Shown in pieces: positions 1 through 6,431 of a stretch of 16,952 nucleotides of DNA. Position 1 is the first letter of the stretch. Each line of letters begins with the position of its first letter. Source of the DNA: Lachnospiraceae bacterium UBA7598 (GTDB lineage Bacteria > Bacillota > Clostridia > Lachnospirales > Lachnospiraceae); contig DLQV01000069.1 in NCBI GenBank assembly GCA_002474415.1, positions 3,958 through 20,909 on the forward strand, read 5' to 3'. The translations under genes were made by a program, and so were the position numbers. The notes under the pieces were generated by a model, which worked only from the letters and a program-made list of their open reading frames with translations, had not been told where the DNA came from and did no database searches.

Positions 1-82
1 AAATCCTGTCTGTGGAACAAACATAAAGGCACCAGAACCTGCAGTTAAAGGCGCTCACGAAAAGGATATACGAATCCCATGA
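1..82 (+). pseudogene. 3' end of a short repeated coding-like element, copy 1
   Basis: Reading from base 2, this stretch gives a peptide with the words NPV, NIKAPE, AVKGA and a stop at 80-82. The same words in the same order appear in the minus-strand frame at 465-650, and a decayed version appears on the plus strand at about 700-846. At the DNA level bases 1-72 match the reverse complement of 480-553 with few differences, so copies 1 and 2 form a long inverted repeat about 430 bp apart. The copy is cut by the window edge, so its start is unknown. I do not recognise a function. It may be the conserved tail of a mobile or repetitive element rather than a gene. Confidence 0.5.
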
Positions 83-464
83 ACCGGATTAAACATAAAA
101 ATACCCGGTTAAATCACTTGATGATAAGGCCGGGTATCTATAGATGAAAAATTAAAGTCTTAGGTGACGCTTTTTCAAAATTTTAATGCTTGAAATCAGA
201 AAATGTCACCTATATATTAAAAATTGCTTCTTCAGGTACCGGTTTTTTCGAAAAAGTGGTACCTGGAGAATCAATTTTTGATCTATAGAGACTTTCCGGT
301 ATCTGAATGTTAAATTTTCAATATATAGGTACCACGATGGTATCTTTTACATGAATTTTATTGGCATAGAGACCACACCGATATCTTTCCGATGAATTTT
401 GATTATATAGAACCCATCTTTCATTTATAAGTTGATATGTCGGAATTTCCAAATATTTATCACT
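83..464. repeat. Degenerate array of hairpins with AT-rich spacers
   Basis: No gene is seen here. The stretch holds successive inverted repeats: ATACCCGG/CCGGGTAT (101-108 with 130-137), TAGGTGAC/GTCACCTA (161-168 with 205-212), CAGGTACC/GGTACCTG (233-240 with 258-265, with a T-run/A-run inner stem), and GGTACC/GGTATC (around 328-343). Between them recur AT-rich spacers of the form AATTTTxATxTATAGAGAC. From about 268 to 425 the spacer-plus-hairpin block repeats four times with a period of roughly 36-45 bp (starting near 268, 305, 351 and 391) and decays progressively. The array sits exactly between the two inverted copies of the short coding-like element, which suggests that all of it belongs to one repetitive structure. 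Confidence 0.6.
101..137 (-). terminator. Possible terminator hairpin (minus strand)
   Basis: An 8-bp GC-containing stem (101-108 with 130-137) and a 21-nt loop are followed, on the minus strand, by a TTTTTATGTTT tract. It would terminate minus-strand transcription coming through the hairpin array or from the copy-2 element. The long loop makes it weaker than a classical terminator. It could equally be just one unit of the hairpin array. Confidence 0.35.
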
Positions 465-650
465 TTACAACACCCATGACACGTATTTTCTTCCGGGAGC
501 GCCTTTAACTGCAATCTCTGGTGCCTTTATATTTTCTACATAGACAGGATTTGCGGGCGTCATTCTTTTACTTATAATTTCTCCAATCACCAGGAAGAAG
601 GGGGACATTTCTTTCGGAAGAACAAATTTGTAACTGCGCCGTAGTTCCAT
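465..650 (-). CDS. Short repeated coding-like element, copy 2 (61 aa, doubtful gene)
   Basis: This open frame of 61 codons contains a KFVLPKEMSPFF stretch in the middle and ends with an NPV...NIKAPEIAVKGAPGRK segment shared with the two neighbouring copies. No Shine-Dalgarno sequence is visible upstream of the ATG at 650, and there is no signal peptide or clear membrane segment beyond a short hydrophobic run (FFLVIGEII). The frame is intact here, while copy 3 has lost it through indels. I do not recognise the family. It may be a non-translated repeat that happens to keep an open frame. Conservation of the peptide words between the copies is the only argument for coding. Confidence 0.3.
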   Translation of the reverse strand: MELRRSYKFVLPKEMSPFFLVIGEIISKRMTPANPVYVENIKAPEIAVKGAPGRKYVSWVL

Positions 651-699
651 TATGTAACGCTAATAGCATAAAAGTAAAATTATTGTTAAACCAACCTGA

Positions 700-846
700 A
701 ATCAACATCGGCGCTGACTTACAAATTTTTCTGGAGAAAGAGAATGTCTCTCTTCTTCCGTCGCATCAAAAAATCTTATATCTAAAAAAATCCCCGCAAA
801 TCCGTCCCTTTTAAGAAACTCAAAGGCTCCCAGACCATGCAGTTAA
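700..846 (+). pseudogene. Short repeated coding-like element, copy 3 (decayed)
   Basis: The plus strand from about 700 to 846 aligns with the reverse complement of 503-650 over almost its full length. Shared landmarks are GGCGC, TTACAAATTT, GAAAGA, AATGTC, CTTCTTCC, CCCGCAAATCC, AAAGGC and GCAGTTAA. Several 1-2 base indels and an in-frame TGA at 715-717 break the frame. The last codons still read NP, N, KAP, then a stop at 844-846. This is therefore a third, degraded member of the family, pointing the same way as copy 1 and directly abutting the 3' end of the DUF1275 gene. Confidence 0.5.
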
Positions 847-854
847 CCAGCCAT

Positions 855-1541
855 TTATCGGTCCATCTTTTCCACAAACATGAGCAGAAAACTGACCAGA
901 AGCAATCCGCTCGATACCCAGATCATATGATATCCAAACCGGATGGAGAGATTTCCTCCAATACCAGCCCCAAGTCCGAAAAATAAAATAATGCCAAAAT
1001 AATACAGTGCCTTTTTTAATTTTTCTGTGTCATGGGTCTGCAGATAACCGGTAAATGCTTCTGTTCCACTACGGAGATTTCCGATGCACATTGTGCTTGC
1101 ATAAGAATATCCGCTTACTTTCCGGAACGTCTGTACCTGCATTGCACATGCAAACGATACCAGCACGGTAGCCAGCAGATCCAGGCGTTTTGGCATGAAT
1201 CCAACGAAAAACAGAATTGCAATTTCCATCAAAAGCACACCCTGCCGCCAGTGCAGTTTCTTAGCATATTTAAAGATCACATGAATCTTCTCTGCAAAGA
1301 AAACACCAGATGCAAATGCCAGAAGCGGTAATAAGTATCGTAACACATCCAGCCATTCTCCCATCATCAGATGCGTACTCATCAGAACAATATTTCCCGT
1401 CTGTGCATTGGAAAATACTTCCTCACGCGTAAAATATGTATACGCATCCTGAAAGCCTCCGGACAGTGCCAAAAACACACTTGTGACAAATGCTTCCGAC
1501 ATTTGGACATCCGCATTTGTCTTAGGATTTCCCAGTTTCAT
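855..1541 (-). CDS. YoaK-family (DUF1275) integral membrane protein
   Basis: The 228-residue product is a hydrophobic protein of the DUF1275/YoaK family. Its hallmarks are an N-terminal GGFQDAYTY motif in the first helix, a FSNAQTGNIV segment after it, a conserved Met-Gln-rich stretch (AMQVQTFRKV) in the middle and STMCIGNLRSG before the final helices. About six membrane segments can be drawn. Family members are poorly characterised inner-membrane proteins and no substrate is established. I chose ATG at 1541. A GTG at 1544 lies one codon upstream, and the GAAGGA ribosome binding site at 1551-1556 sits 9 bp from the ATG and 6 bp from the GTG, so either could be used. The gene has its own promoter and appears monocistronic. 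Confidence 0.9.
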   Translation of the reverse strand: MKLGNPKTNADVQMSEAFVTSVFLALSGGFQDAYTYFTREEVFSNAQTGNIVLMSTHLMMGEWLDVLRYLLPLLAFASGVFFAEKIHVIFKYAKKLHWRQGVLLMEIAILFFVGFMPKRLDLLATVLVSFACAMQVQTFRKVSGYSYASTMCIGNLRSGTEAFTGYLQTHDTEKLKKALYYFGIILFFGLGAGIGGNLSIRFGYHMIWVSSGLLLVSFLLMFVEKMDR

Positions 1542-1579
1542 CACTTCACATCCTTCTTTTTAATATATAAACTCTATAT

Positions 1580-1608
1580 ATTATAGTGTGCTTTTATACA
1601 AAATTCAA
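1580..1608 (-). promoter_or_regulatory. Sigma-A type promoter of the DUF1275 gene
   Basis: On the minus strand a TTGAAT hexamer (1603-1608) and a perfect TATAAT (1580-1585) are separated by 17 bp. It lies in the 73-bp gap before the DUF1275 start codon. The upstream ferritin-like gene on the same strand ends at 1615, so this promoter makes the two genes separately controllable. Confidence 0.7.
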
Positions 1609-1614
1609 CCTGAT

Positions 1615-2049
1615 TTATAAGAATGGCCGCATATGAATGCTTAATTCTTCTTCCTGTTTTATCAATTTTTTTGCAATATCCTTTGTTTCCTCATCCGCAG
1701 CCTGATATTGGTTCAGATAACGGCTTAAAGATTTTACCCCCATATTACAGCCGTCCGTTATCAGATCCGCGATCGTTGCATCCGATTCATCCATGGCCAG
1801 TTTTACATTTGTTTTCATCCAGGACATTCCCTGTGCCATCGGATTTGGATCTTTTCCCGTATCGTGACATTGTTCGAGTTTCTTCTGAATTTCTTCTTTC
1901 AGTTTTTCATGTCCTTCTTTACATGTTTCCAGCAGTTTTTTTAATTTTTCATTCGCAGTCTTTTCGAGTACTTCCCCGATGGATGCCGTTCCCATCTTGA
2001 TTCCCGCATCACATTCTCTCAATAATTTTATAGTATCCGGTTCCGTCAT
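1615..2049 (-). CDS. Small helical protein, ferritin-like (DUF2383-like)
   Basis: This 144-residue soluble protein is almost entirely predicted helix: four amphipathic helices rich in Glu, Lys and Leu, with regularly placed acidic residues and a few His (for example EGHEKLKEEI and CHDTGK). Length and layout resemble the ferritin-like DUF2383/PA2169-type proteins often found singly in Clostridia, but I see no unambiguous metal-binding motif, so the fold assignment is an inference. The ATG at 2049 has a strong AGGAGG ribosome binding site 8 bp upstream. A perfect 7-3-7 palindrome lies just in front of it, and the divergent gene encodes a MerR regulator, which suggests control by that regulator. 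No signal peptide or membrane segment is present. Confidence 0.6.
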   Translation of the reverse strand: MTEPDTIKLLRECDAGIKMGTASIGEVLEKTANEKLKKLLETCKEGHEKLKEEIQKKLEQCHDTGKDPNPMAQGMSWMKTNVKLAMDESDATIADLITDGCNMGVKSLSRYLNQYQAADEETKDIAKKLIKQEEELSIHMRPFL

Positions 2050-2075
2050 TTCTTCCTCCTTTATGAAATTGGTTT

Positions 2076-2092
2076 ATTACGGTTTCCGTAAT
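2076..2092. promoter_or_regulatory. Palindromic operator candidate between ferritin-like gene and merR
   Basis: ATTACGG-TTT-CCGTAAT is a perfect inverted repeat of 7 bp with a 3-bp centre. It overlaps a possible minus-strand -10 (TAATAA, 2074-2079) of the ferritin-like gene. MerR proteins bind dyad-symmetric sites inside promoter spacers, and a merR gene starts divergently 160 bp away, so this is a plausible binding site. The -35 of the minus-strand promoter is not convincing. Confidence 0.4.
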
Positions 2093-2186
2093 GATTGTCA
2101 TTCATAAGTATTCCCGGATTTTCTTTTAAATATTTTCAGGTATCTTTTCTTCCTTTATTATTTCTAAGAAACCCGTAAAACAGCCA

Positions 2187-2215
2187 TTGACGGATTTCAC
2201 AGAGAAATTTATAAT
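2187..2215 (+). promoter_or_regulatory. Sigma-A type promoter of the MerR gene
   Basis: TTGACG (2187-2192) and TATAAT (2210-2215) are 17 bp apart, predicting a transcript that starts near 2222 with a leader of about 30 nt. This rules against any translation start at or before 2187 and supports the ATG at 2253. Confidence 0.7.
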
Positions 2216-2252
2216 CCAAGAAAAAGGCAATTACAAAAAGGAGAATGTGCAT

Positions 2253-2717
2253 ATGACGTATACGGTTGGAGAAATGTCAAAAATGCTTGGGATTCCAGGC
2301 TCCACGCTGCGATATTACGATAAAGAAGGCCTTCTTCCCTTTGTGGAACGTTCTTCCGGTGGTATTCGGATGTTTCAGGAAAAAGATTACGAATGGCTGC
2401 AGATCATTGAATGTCTGAAAAAAGCAGGGATGTCGATCAAAGATATCAAAAAATATATTGTTCTTCTGCAACAGGGAGATTCCACGATCCAGGAACGTTT
2501 AGAGTTATTCCAGCACCAGCGCGCTGTCCTGTTGGAGCAGATGGCTTCCCTGCAGCAGACACTTAATACTCTCGATTACAAATGCTGGTATTATGAAACC
2601 GCATTAAAGGCCGGCACCACCGATGTACTGCAAAACATGCCTATAGAAGATATTCCGGAACAGTTTCAGGAGGTACGACAGAATCTGACGCACGTTCCCA
2701 TGCCTACCAGTGCATAA
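2253..2717 (+). CDS. MerR-family transcriptional regulator
   Basis: This 154-residue regulator begins with the MerR winged helix-turn-helix: YTVGEMSKMLGIPGSTLRYYDKEG at residues 3-26, then an RMFQEKDYEWLQ wing segment and the helix pair GMSIKDIKKYI. A coiled-coil dimerisation helix follows (about 75-110), with a short C-terminal tail. The conserved Cys cluster of metal-sensing MerR proteins is absent, so the effector is more likely organic or stress-related. This resembles the AdhR-like group, by inference. The start at 2253 is set by the ribosome binding site AAAAGGAG (2236-2243) and the promoter at 2187-2215. It is transcribed away from the ferritin-like gene, its most likely target, and ends in a terminator shared with pstA. 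Confidence 0.9.
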   Translation: MTYTVGEMSKMLGIPGSTLRYYDKEGLLPFVERSSGGIRMFQEKDYEWLQIIECLKKAGMSIKDIKKYIVLLQQGDSTIQERLELFQHQRAVLLEQMASLQQTLNTLDYKCWYYETALKAGTTDVLQNMPIEDIPEQFQEVRQNLTHVPMPTSA

Positions 2718-2735
2718 TTTTTTTAACATACGCAA

Positions 2736-2767
2736 AAATCCTTCGGAAGCGGTTTTCCGAAGGATTT
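2736..2767. terminator. Bidirectional terminator between merR and pstA
   Basis: A perfect 13-bp stem (2736-2748 with 2755-2767) has a 6-nt loop (GCGGTT). It is flanked by a T-rich tract on the plus side and, on the minus strand, by the complement of an A-rich stretch ending in a run of T (2718-2724). It serves the convergent merR and pst transcripts, so the pst operon ends after pstA. Confidence 0.9.
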
Positions 2768-2778
2768 CTTTATATATT

Positions 2779-3657
2779 TTATCTGCGGTTGACATCAAAT
2801 TTCTTTGCCAGCGCTTTGGTAAGCAGGTTAATGCCAAGAACAATAATCAACAGCACCACTGCAATACCAAATGCCACTCCAAATTCACCCTTGGTTGCAC
2901 TCAGATAAAGCTGAATGGTAAGAGTTCCGGCAGGCATTTTTGCCTTTGCAAGCAGATCGGCAAAGCTCTTCGGGAGGAGGCCCGAGCTTCCCGCTGTAAA
3001 CAACAGTGCTGCTGACTCACCGACAATTCGTCCGATGGCAAGAATAACACCGGTGATAATTCCTGGCATCGCTGACGGCAATAAAATGGTCCTTATCATA
3101 TGCCATTTTCCGGCTCCCAGACCGATGGCACCGCTCCGGTAACTGTCCGGAACCGTTTTTAATGCTTCCTGTGTATTACGTGTGATCAAAGGAAGCACCA
3201 TCAGCGTCAGGGTAAAGGAACCTGTCAGGATCGAATACTTCAGATGAAGTGTCTGTCCGAAAAACATCATACCAAACAGACCAAAGATAATGGACGGAAT
3301 ACCTGCCAGCGTCTCGGTTGCAAACTCAATCAGGCTGACCAATTTTCCCGGTTTTGCGTATTCATTCAGATAAACCGCCGCACCAACACCGATGGGGGTA
3401 GCAATCAGCATGGTTACAATTATGATATAAAGCGTATTTACAATATTTCCCGCAATACCGGTCGTTCCTTTTAACACCGAAGTGACACTGGTAAGAAATT
3501 CCCAGTTGACGCTACGGATGCCTTTCACAAATACATACACTATGATTCCGAGAAGCAGCGCAACGGAAACAATTGCACACACATAGATGGCAACATAAGT
3601 AAAGAAATCCGCCGGGTGTCTGGTTTTCGTACGAATACTTGTATTACTTCCTGTCAT
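2779..3657 (-). CDS. pstA: Phosphate ABC transporter permease PstA
   Basis: This inner-membrane permease of the high-affinity phosphate importer has 292 residues, normal for PstA. Six membrane segments can be drawn, starting with a helix at about residues 18-45. The PstA hallmark region is GVGAAVYLNEYA (about 95-107), and the cytoplasmic EAA loop, which contacts the ATPase, lies around YRSGAIGLGAGKWHMIRTI. Its ATG overlaps the stop of pstC by 4 bp (ATGA), indicating translational coupling. It is the last gene of the operon: a terminator and the convergent merR follow, and pstB (ATPase) and phoU are missing here although they normally follow pstA. Confidence 0.96.
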   Translation of the reverse strand: MTGSNTSIRTKTRHPADFFTYVAIYVCAIVSVALLLGIIVYVFVKGIRSVNWEFLTSVTSVLKGTTGIAGNIVNTLYIIIVTMLIATPIGVGAAVYLNEYAKPGKLVSLIEFATETLAGIPSIIFGLFGMMFFGQTLHLKYSILTGSFTLTLMVLPLITRNTQEALKTVPDSYRSGAIGLGAGKWHMIRTILLPSAMPGIITGVILAIGRIVGESAALLFTAGSSGLLPKSFADLLAKAKMPAGTLTIQLYLSATKGEFGVAFGIAVVLLIIVLGINLLTKALAKKFDVNRR

Positions 3658-4565
3658 TTTTCAACGGCTCCTTTCTTTTCCACCTGCGCAAGCACCAGAT
3701 TGATAATCATAATAAAGATAAACAGTACCAGTCCTACCGTAAAGAGTACTTCCCGGTGAAGTCCTTCTGCATAACTCATCTCACTTACAATCTGTGTGGT
3801 CAGGAAACGTACCGAGTTGAATGGAAGCGGCAGATTTACCGAACCTCCGGCAACCATATTGATCGCCATGGCTTCTCCGAGCGCACGGCCGATACCAAGA
3901 ACCACACCTGTCATAATACCGGATCTTGCTGCCGGAATCATAACTTTAAATATCGTCTGGATATGTGTTGCTCCAAGGGCAAGCGAAGCGGATTTTAAAT
4001 GTCCGGGTACCGCACGGATGGATGAAACACTGATATTGATCACCGTAGGCAAAATCATGATTGCCAGTACAATGATCGCCGAAAGCAGATTAGAACCACC
4101 GGTAAACTGATGGGTTGTGCTTCCTGCAAACACCCTCTTTTCCAGACGGTACATCAGTGGATTTAAGACCATAAGTCCAAGCAGTCCATATATTACAGAC
4201 GGAATTGCTGCCAGCAGCTCTACCGCCGGCTGTACAATCGCTGCCAGCTTTTTATTGGAAACTTCTGTGATAAATACCGCTGTCAAAATTCCAATCGGTA
4301 CGCCGATCAGAATTGCCACTGCAGTACCTACAATAGAAGTCAGAATAATGTATAAAATACCATAAGATGGTGTTGCTGCTGTCGGCTGCCATACAGTTCC
4401 AAATAACAGGTCAATCACCCCGACCTTTGCCAGTGCCGGGGTGCCCTTTGCAAACATATAAACCGTTATGGAAAGAACTGCTACGATGGCAACGGCTGCG
4501 CATATAAGAAATATTACTTTTGCAATCGTTTCCACGATGTGCTTTGTTGCTTTGCCGCCTGTCAT
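3654..4565 (-). CDS. pstC: Phosphate ABC transporter permease PstC
   Basis: This is the partner permease of PstA in the phosphate channel, 303 residues with about six membrane helices. Recognisable features are the first helix at about 15-40, the GVPIGILTAVFITEV segment, the AAIPSVIYGLLGL helix, and the EAA loop LKSASLALGATHIQTI followed by ARSGIMTGVVLGIGRALGEAMA, which is highly conserved in PstC. It lies 43 bp downstream of pstS and overlaps pstA by 4 bp. A GAGGAT ribosome binding site precedes the ATG at 4565. It should form a heterodimer with PstA and needs a PstB ATPase encoded elsewhere. Confidence 0.96.
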   Translation of the reverse strand: MTGGKATKHIVETIAKVIFLICAAVAIVAVLSITVYMFAKGTPALAKVGVIDLLFGTVWQPTAATPSYGILYIILTSIVGTAVAILIGVPIGILTAVFITEVSNKKLAAIVQPAVELLAAIPSVIYGLLGLMVLNPLMYRLEKRVFAGSTTHQFTGGSNLLSAIIVLAIMILPTVINISVSSIRAVPGHLKSASLALGATHIQTIFKVMIPAARSGIMTGVVLGIGRALGEAMAINMVAGGSVNLPLPFNSVRFLTTQIVSEMSYAEGLHREVLFTVGLVLFIFIMIINLVLAQVEKKGAVEK

Positions 4566-4608
4566 ATCTTTATCCTCGTTTGCCTGTTTACGTGTTTCTT
4601 ATAATTGA

Positions 4609-5520
4609 TTATTTATTGTTTGGAATGATCAGTCCTACAGACTTGATAACATTCTGTCCCTCTGCGGAGTTAATGAAGTCAAAGTATGCCTGTACCTGCT
4701 TGCTCTGCTCAGAGATTTCACCTTTTGTTGCCATTACGAACGGTCTCTGTAATACGTAGGTTCCTGCAAGAATATTATCTTCTGTCGGTTCTACAGAGTT
4801 GATCTTTAATCCGTTTACGGTGTCATCCAAAACATCCAAAGATACATATCCGACTGCTCCAGGAGTTGCTGCAACCTTTGCTAAAACAGCACCTGTAGAA
4901 TCAAGTTCCTGTGCATATTTGCAGGAATCCTTTACATCCATCAGTTCCTCAAACGCATCTCTTGTACCAGATCCCGCTTCACGGCCGATGACTACGATCT
5001 GTTCATCTGGTCCACCGAGATCTTTCCAGTTTGTAATCTTTCCAGTATATACTTTTGCAAGATCTTCAGACTTAATATCTGTGATTGTGTTTGCTGTATC
5101 TGTAATAACTGCGATACCGTCAATTGCTACGATATTCTCTACAATACCCTGGCTTTTCTCATCATCAGAAAGTGCACGGGAAGCATCTCCGATATCAACA
5201 CTGCCAGCAGTAAGGGATTCGATTCCTGCACTGGATCCGGTAAACTCTGCGGTTGCGGAAACATTCGGATATTTCTCCATGAATGCCTCGTTCATAGCAT
5301 TTGCAAGTTTCTCCATAGAAGTACTTCCTGCCAATGTAACGGTTCCGCTCAGATCCGATCCATCTGTTGTATCTGCATTTGCGGTTGTATCAGATGCGGT
5401 TGTATCTGTATTTGCATTAGCATTTGCATCGCTGCTGTCAGAGCCACATCCCATCACACCTGCAGCGACCATTGTTGTTGCTGTCAATAAAGCCATCATT
5501 TTTACAAGTTTGTTTTTCAT
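4609..5520 (-). CDS. pstS: Phosphate-binding lipoprotein PstS
   Basis: The 303-residue product is the extracellular phosphate receptor of the Pst importer. A lipoprotein signal peptide ends at VMGC with the lipidated Cys at residue 25. An Asp/Thr/Ala-rich linker (26-55) precedes the binding domain. Typical phosphate-binding loops are visible: AGSTSMEKL, TGSSAGIESLTAGSVDIGDASR and GREAGSGTRDAF, whose Ser, Thr, Arg and Asp residues hold phosphate in the family. The start at 5520 has a GAGGAG ribosome binding site 5-6 bp upstream. It is the first gene of pstSCA. The promoter carries a tandem Pho-box-like repeat at 5601-5630, so induction under phosphate limitation by the divergent two-component system is expected. 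Confidence 0.97.
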   Translation of the reverse strand: MKNKLVKMMALLTATTMVAAGVMGCGSDSSDANANANTDTTASDTTANADTTDGSDLSGTVTLAGSTSMEKLANAMNEAFMEKYPNVSATAEFTGSSAGIESLTAGSVDIGDASRALSDDEKSQGIVENIVAIDGIAVITDTANTITDIKSEDLAKVYTGKITNWKDLGGPDEQIVVIGREAGSGTRDAFEELMDVKDSCKYAQELDSTGAVLAKVAATPGAVGYVSLDVLDDTVNGLKINSVEPTEDNILAGTYVLQRPFVMATKGEISEQSKQVQAYFDFINSAEGQNVIKSVGLIIPNNK

Positions 5521-5586
5521 GATTTTCTCCTCTTTCTTTCATGTTGTTCCTCATTACAGTTGCTATCTTATCGGGTCTGTGTAAAA

Positions 5587-5630
5587 TGCATAACCAGGCT
5601 AATGTAAATTCAATGTAAAAAGTATGTTAT
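5587..5630 (-). promoter_or_regulatory. Pho-box-like direct repeats and -10 of the pst operon
   Basis: On the minus strand the half-sites TTTACATTGAA (proximal base 5619) and TTTACATTAGC (5608) repeat with an exact 11-bp period. A weaker third, with core ACAT in the same phase, lies at 5630-5620. The promoter-proximal half-site begins 16 bp before a -10-like TATGCA (5592-5587), and no good -35 is present. An 11-bp direct repeat standing in for the -35 is the known arrangement of PhoB/PhoP-activated promoters. Confidence 0.7.
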
Positions 5631-5657
5631 CCTGTAAAACGATAAAACTTACGAATG

Positions 5658-5690
5658 TTTTAAGTATATTTAAGGTTCCCGTCTTATCTT
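5658..5690 (+). promoter_or_regulatory. Pho-box-like repeats in the response-regulator promoter
   Basis: TTTAAG occurs at 5659-5664 and again at 5669-5674 as part of ATTTAAGGTTCCC. The second copy begins 16 bp before TATCTT (5685-5690), the same geometry as at pstS and the VTC gene. The period here is 10 rather than 11 bp, so the match is weaker. Alternative -10 elements TATAAA (5696-5701) and TACAAT (5707-5712) could provide basal expression. Autoregulation is inferred. Confidence 0.5.
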
Positions 5691-5735
5691 CTATGTATAA
5701 AGATGTTACAATATAGCTGAATAGGAGGAAACACG

Positions 5736-6413
5736 ATGCGATTACTTCTTGCAGAAGACGAAAAAGACTTATCCGATGCGCTGGTGACAGTGCTCAAACA
5801 TAATAATTATTCTGTAGATGCCGTATACAATGGGCAGGACGCCCTGGACTATCTGACGGAAGGGGACAACTACGACGGTGCGATTCTTGATATCATGATG
5901 CCGAAACTCGATGGCATCAGTGTTTTAAAACAGGTACGTGCCCAGGGAAACCATCTGCCAATTCTAATGCTGACCGCCAAATCCGAAATTGATGACCGCG
6001 TCAACGGTCTCGACAGCGGAGCAGATGATTACCTGACAAAACCATTTTCGATGAAAGAACTGCTTGCACGCATCCGGGCCATGACCAGACGGCAGGCCGA
6101 AACTACCGATGCCATCCTTTCCTTTGGCGATGTCCGGCTGGACCGAAGCACCTACCAGTTGTCAACCGATACCGGCACTCTGCGGCTTGCGAACAAAGAA
6201 TATCAGATGTTAGAGATGCTTATGACCAACCCTGGACAAGTTATTTCTGTAGAACAGTTTATGGACAAAATCTGGGGATACGACAGTGAAGCGGAATTTA
6301 ATGTTGTATGGGTATACATTTCCTATCTGCGCAAAAAACTTGCGTCCCTGCACGCACACATACAGATTAAGGCCACCCGCGGTCTGGGATATTCTGTATG
6401 TATGCTCCCATAA
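5736..6413 (+). CDS. OmpR/PhoB-family response regulator
   Basis: This is a 225-residue two-component response regulator. The receiver domain (1-118) shows the acidic pair D8/E9 (AEDE), phospho-acceptor D52 (ILDIMMPKLDG), T80 (MLTAKS) and K102 (DYLTKPF). The winged-helix DNA-binding domain (about 125-225) shows the OmpR-type segments LANKEYQMLEMLMTNPG, VWVYISYLRKKL and TRGLGYS. The start is fixed by AGGAGG at 5723-5728, 7 bp upstream. It lies divergent to pstS and 18 bp upstream of its kinase gene. Because of this position and the Pho-box-like repeats I infer that it acts as the local PhoP/PhoB, although sequence alone does not separate it from other OmpR-family regulators. Confidence 0.93.
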   Translation: MRLLLAEDEKDLSDALVTVLKHNNYSVDAVYNGQDALDYLTEGDNYDGAILDIMMPKLDGISVLKQVRAQGNHLPILMLTAKSEIDDRVNGLDSGADDYLTKPFSMKELLARIRAMTRRQAETTDAILSFGDVRLDRSTYQLSTDTGTLRLANKEYQMLEMLMTNPGQVISVEQFMDKIWGYDSEAEFNVVWVYISYLRKKLASLHAHIQIKATRGLGYSVCMLP

Positions 6414-6431
6414 GGAAAGGACATTTTACAA

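Noticed and set aside
83..464. CRISPR array
   Set aside because: The repeats are imperfect, palindromic and of varying sequence, with AT-rich spacers that resemble each other; a CRISPR array has near-identical repeats and unique spacers. No cas genes are present.
2187..2252. N-terminal extension of the MerR protein from a TTG at 2187
   Set aside because: The TTG is part of the -35 of a good promoter (TTGACG-17-TATAAT), and the ribosome binding site and family N-terminus fit the ATG at 2253.
4799..5584. Long open frame (261 codons) on the plus strand opposite pstS
   Set aside because: It lies wholly antisense to pstS, whose signal peptide, binding motifs and ribosome binding site are clear. 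The Ser/Val/Ala-rich product is what the reverse complement of this coding sequence would give.
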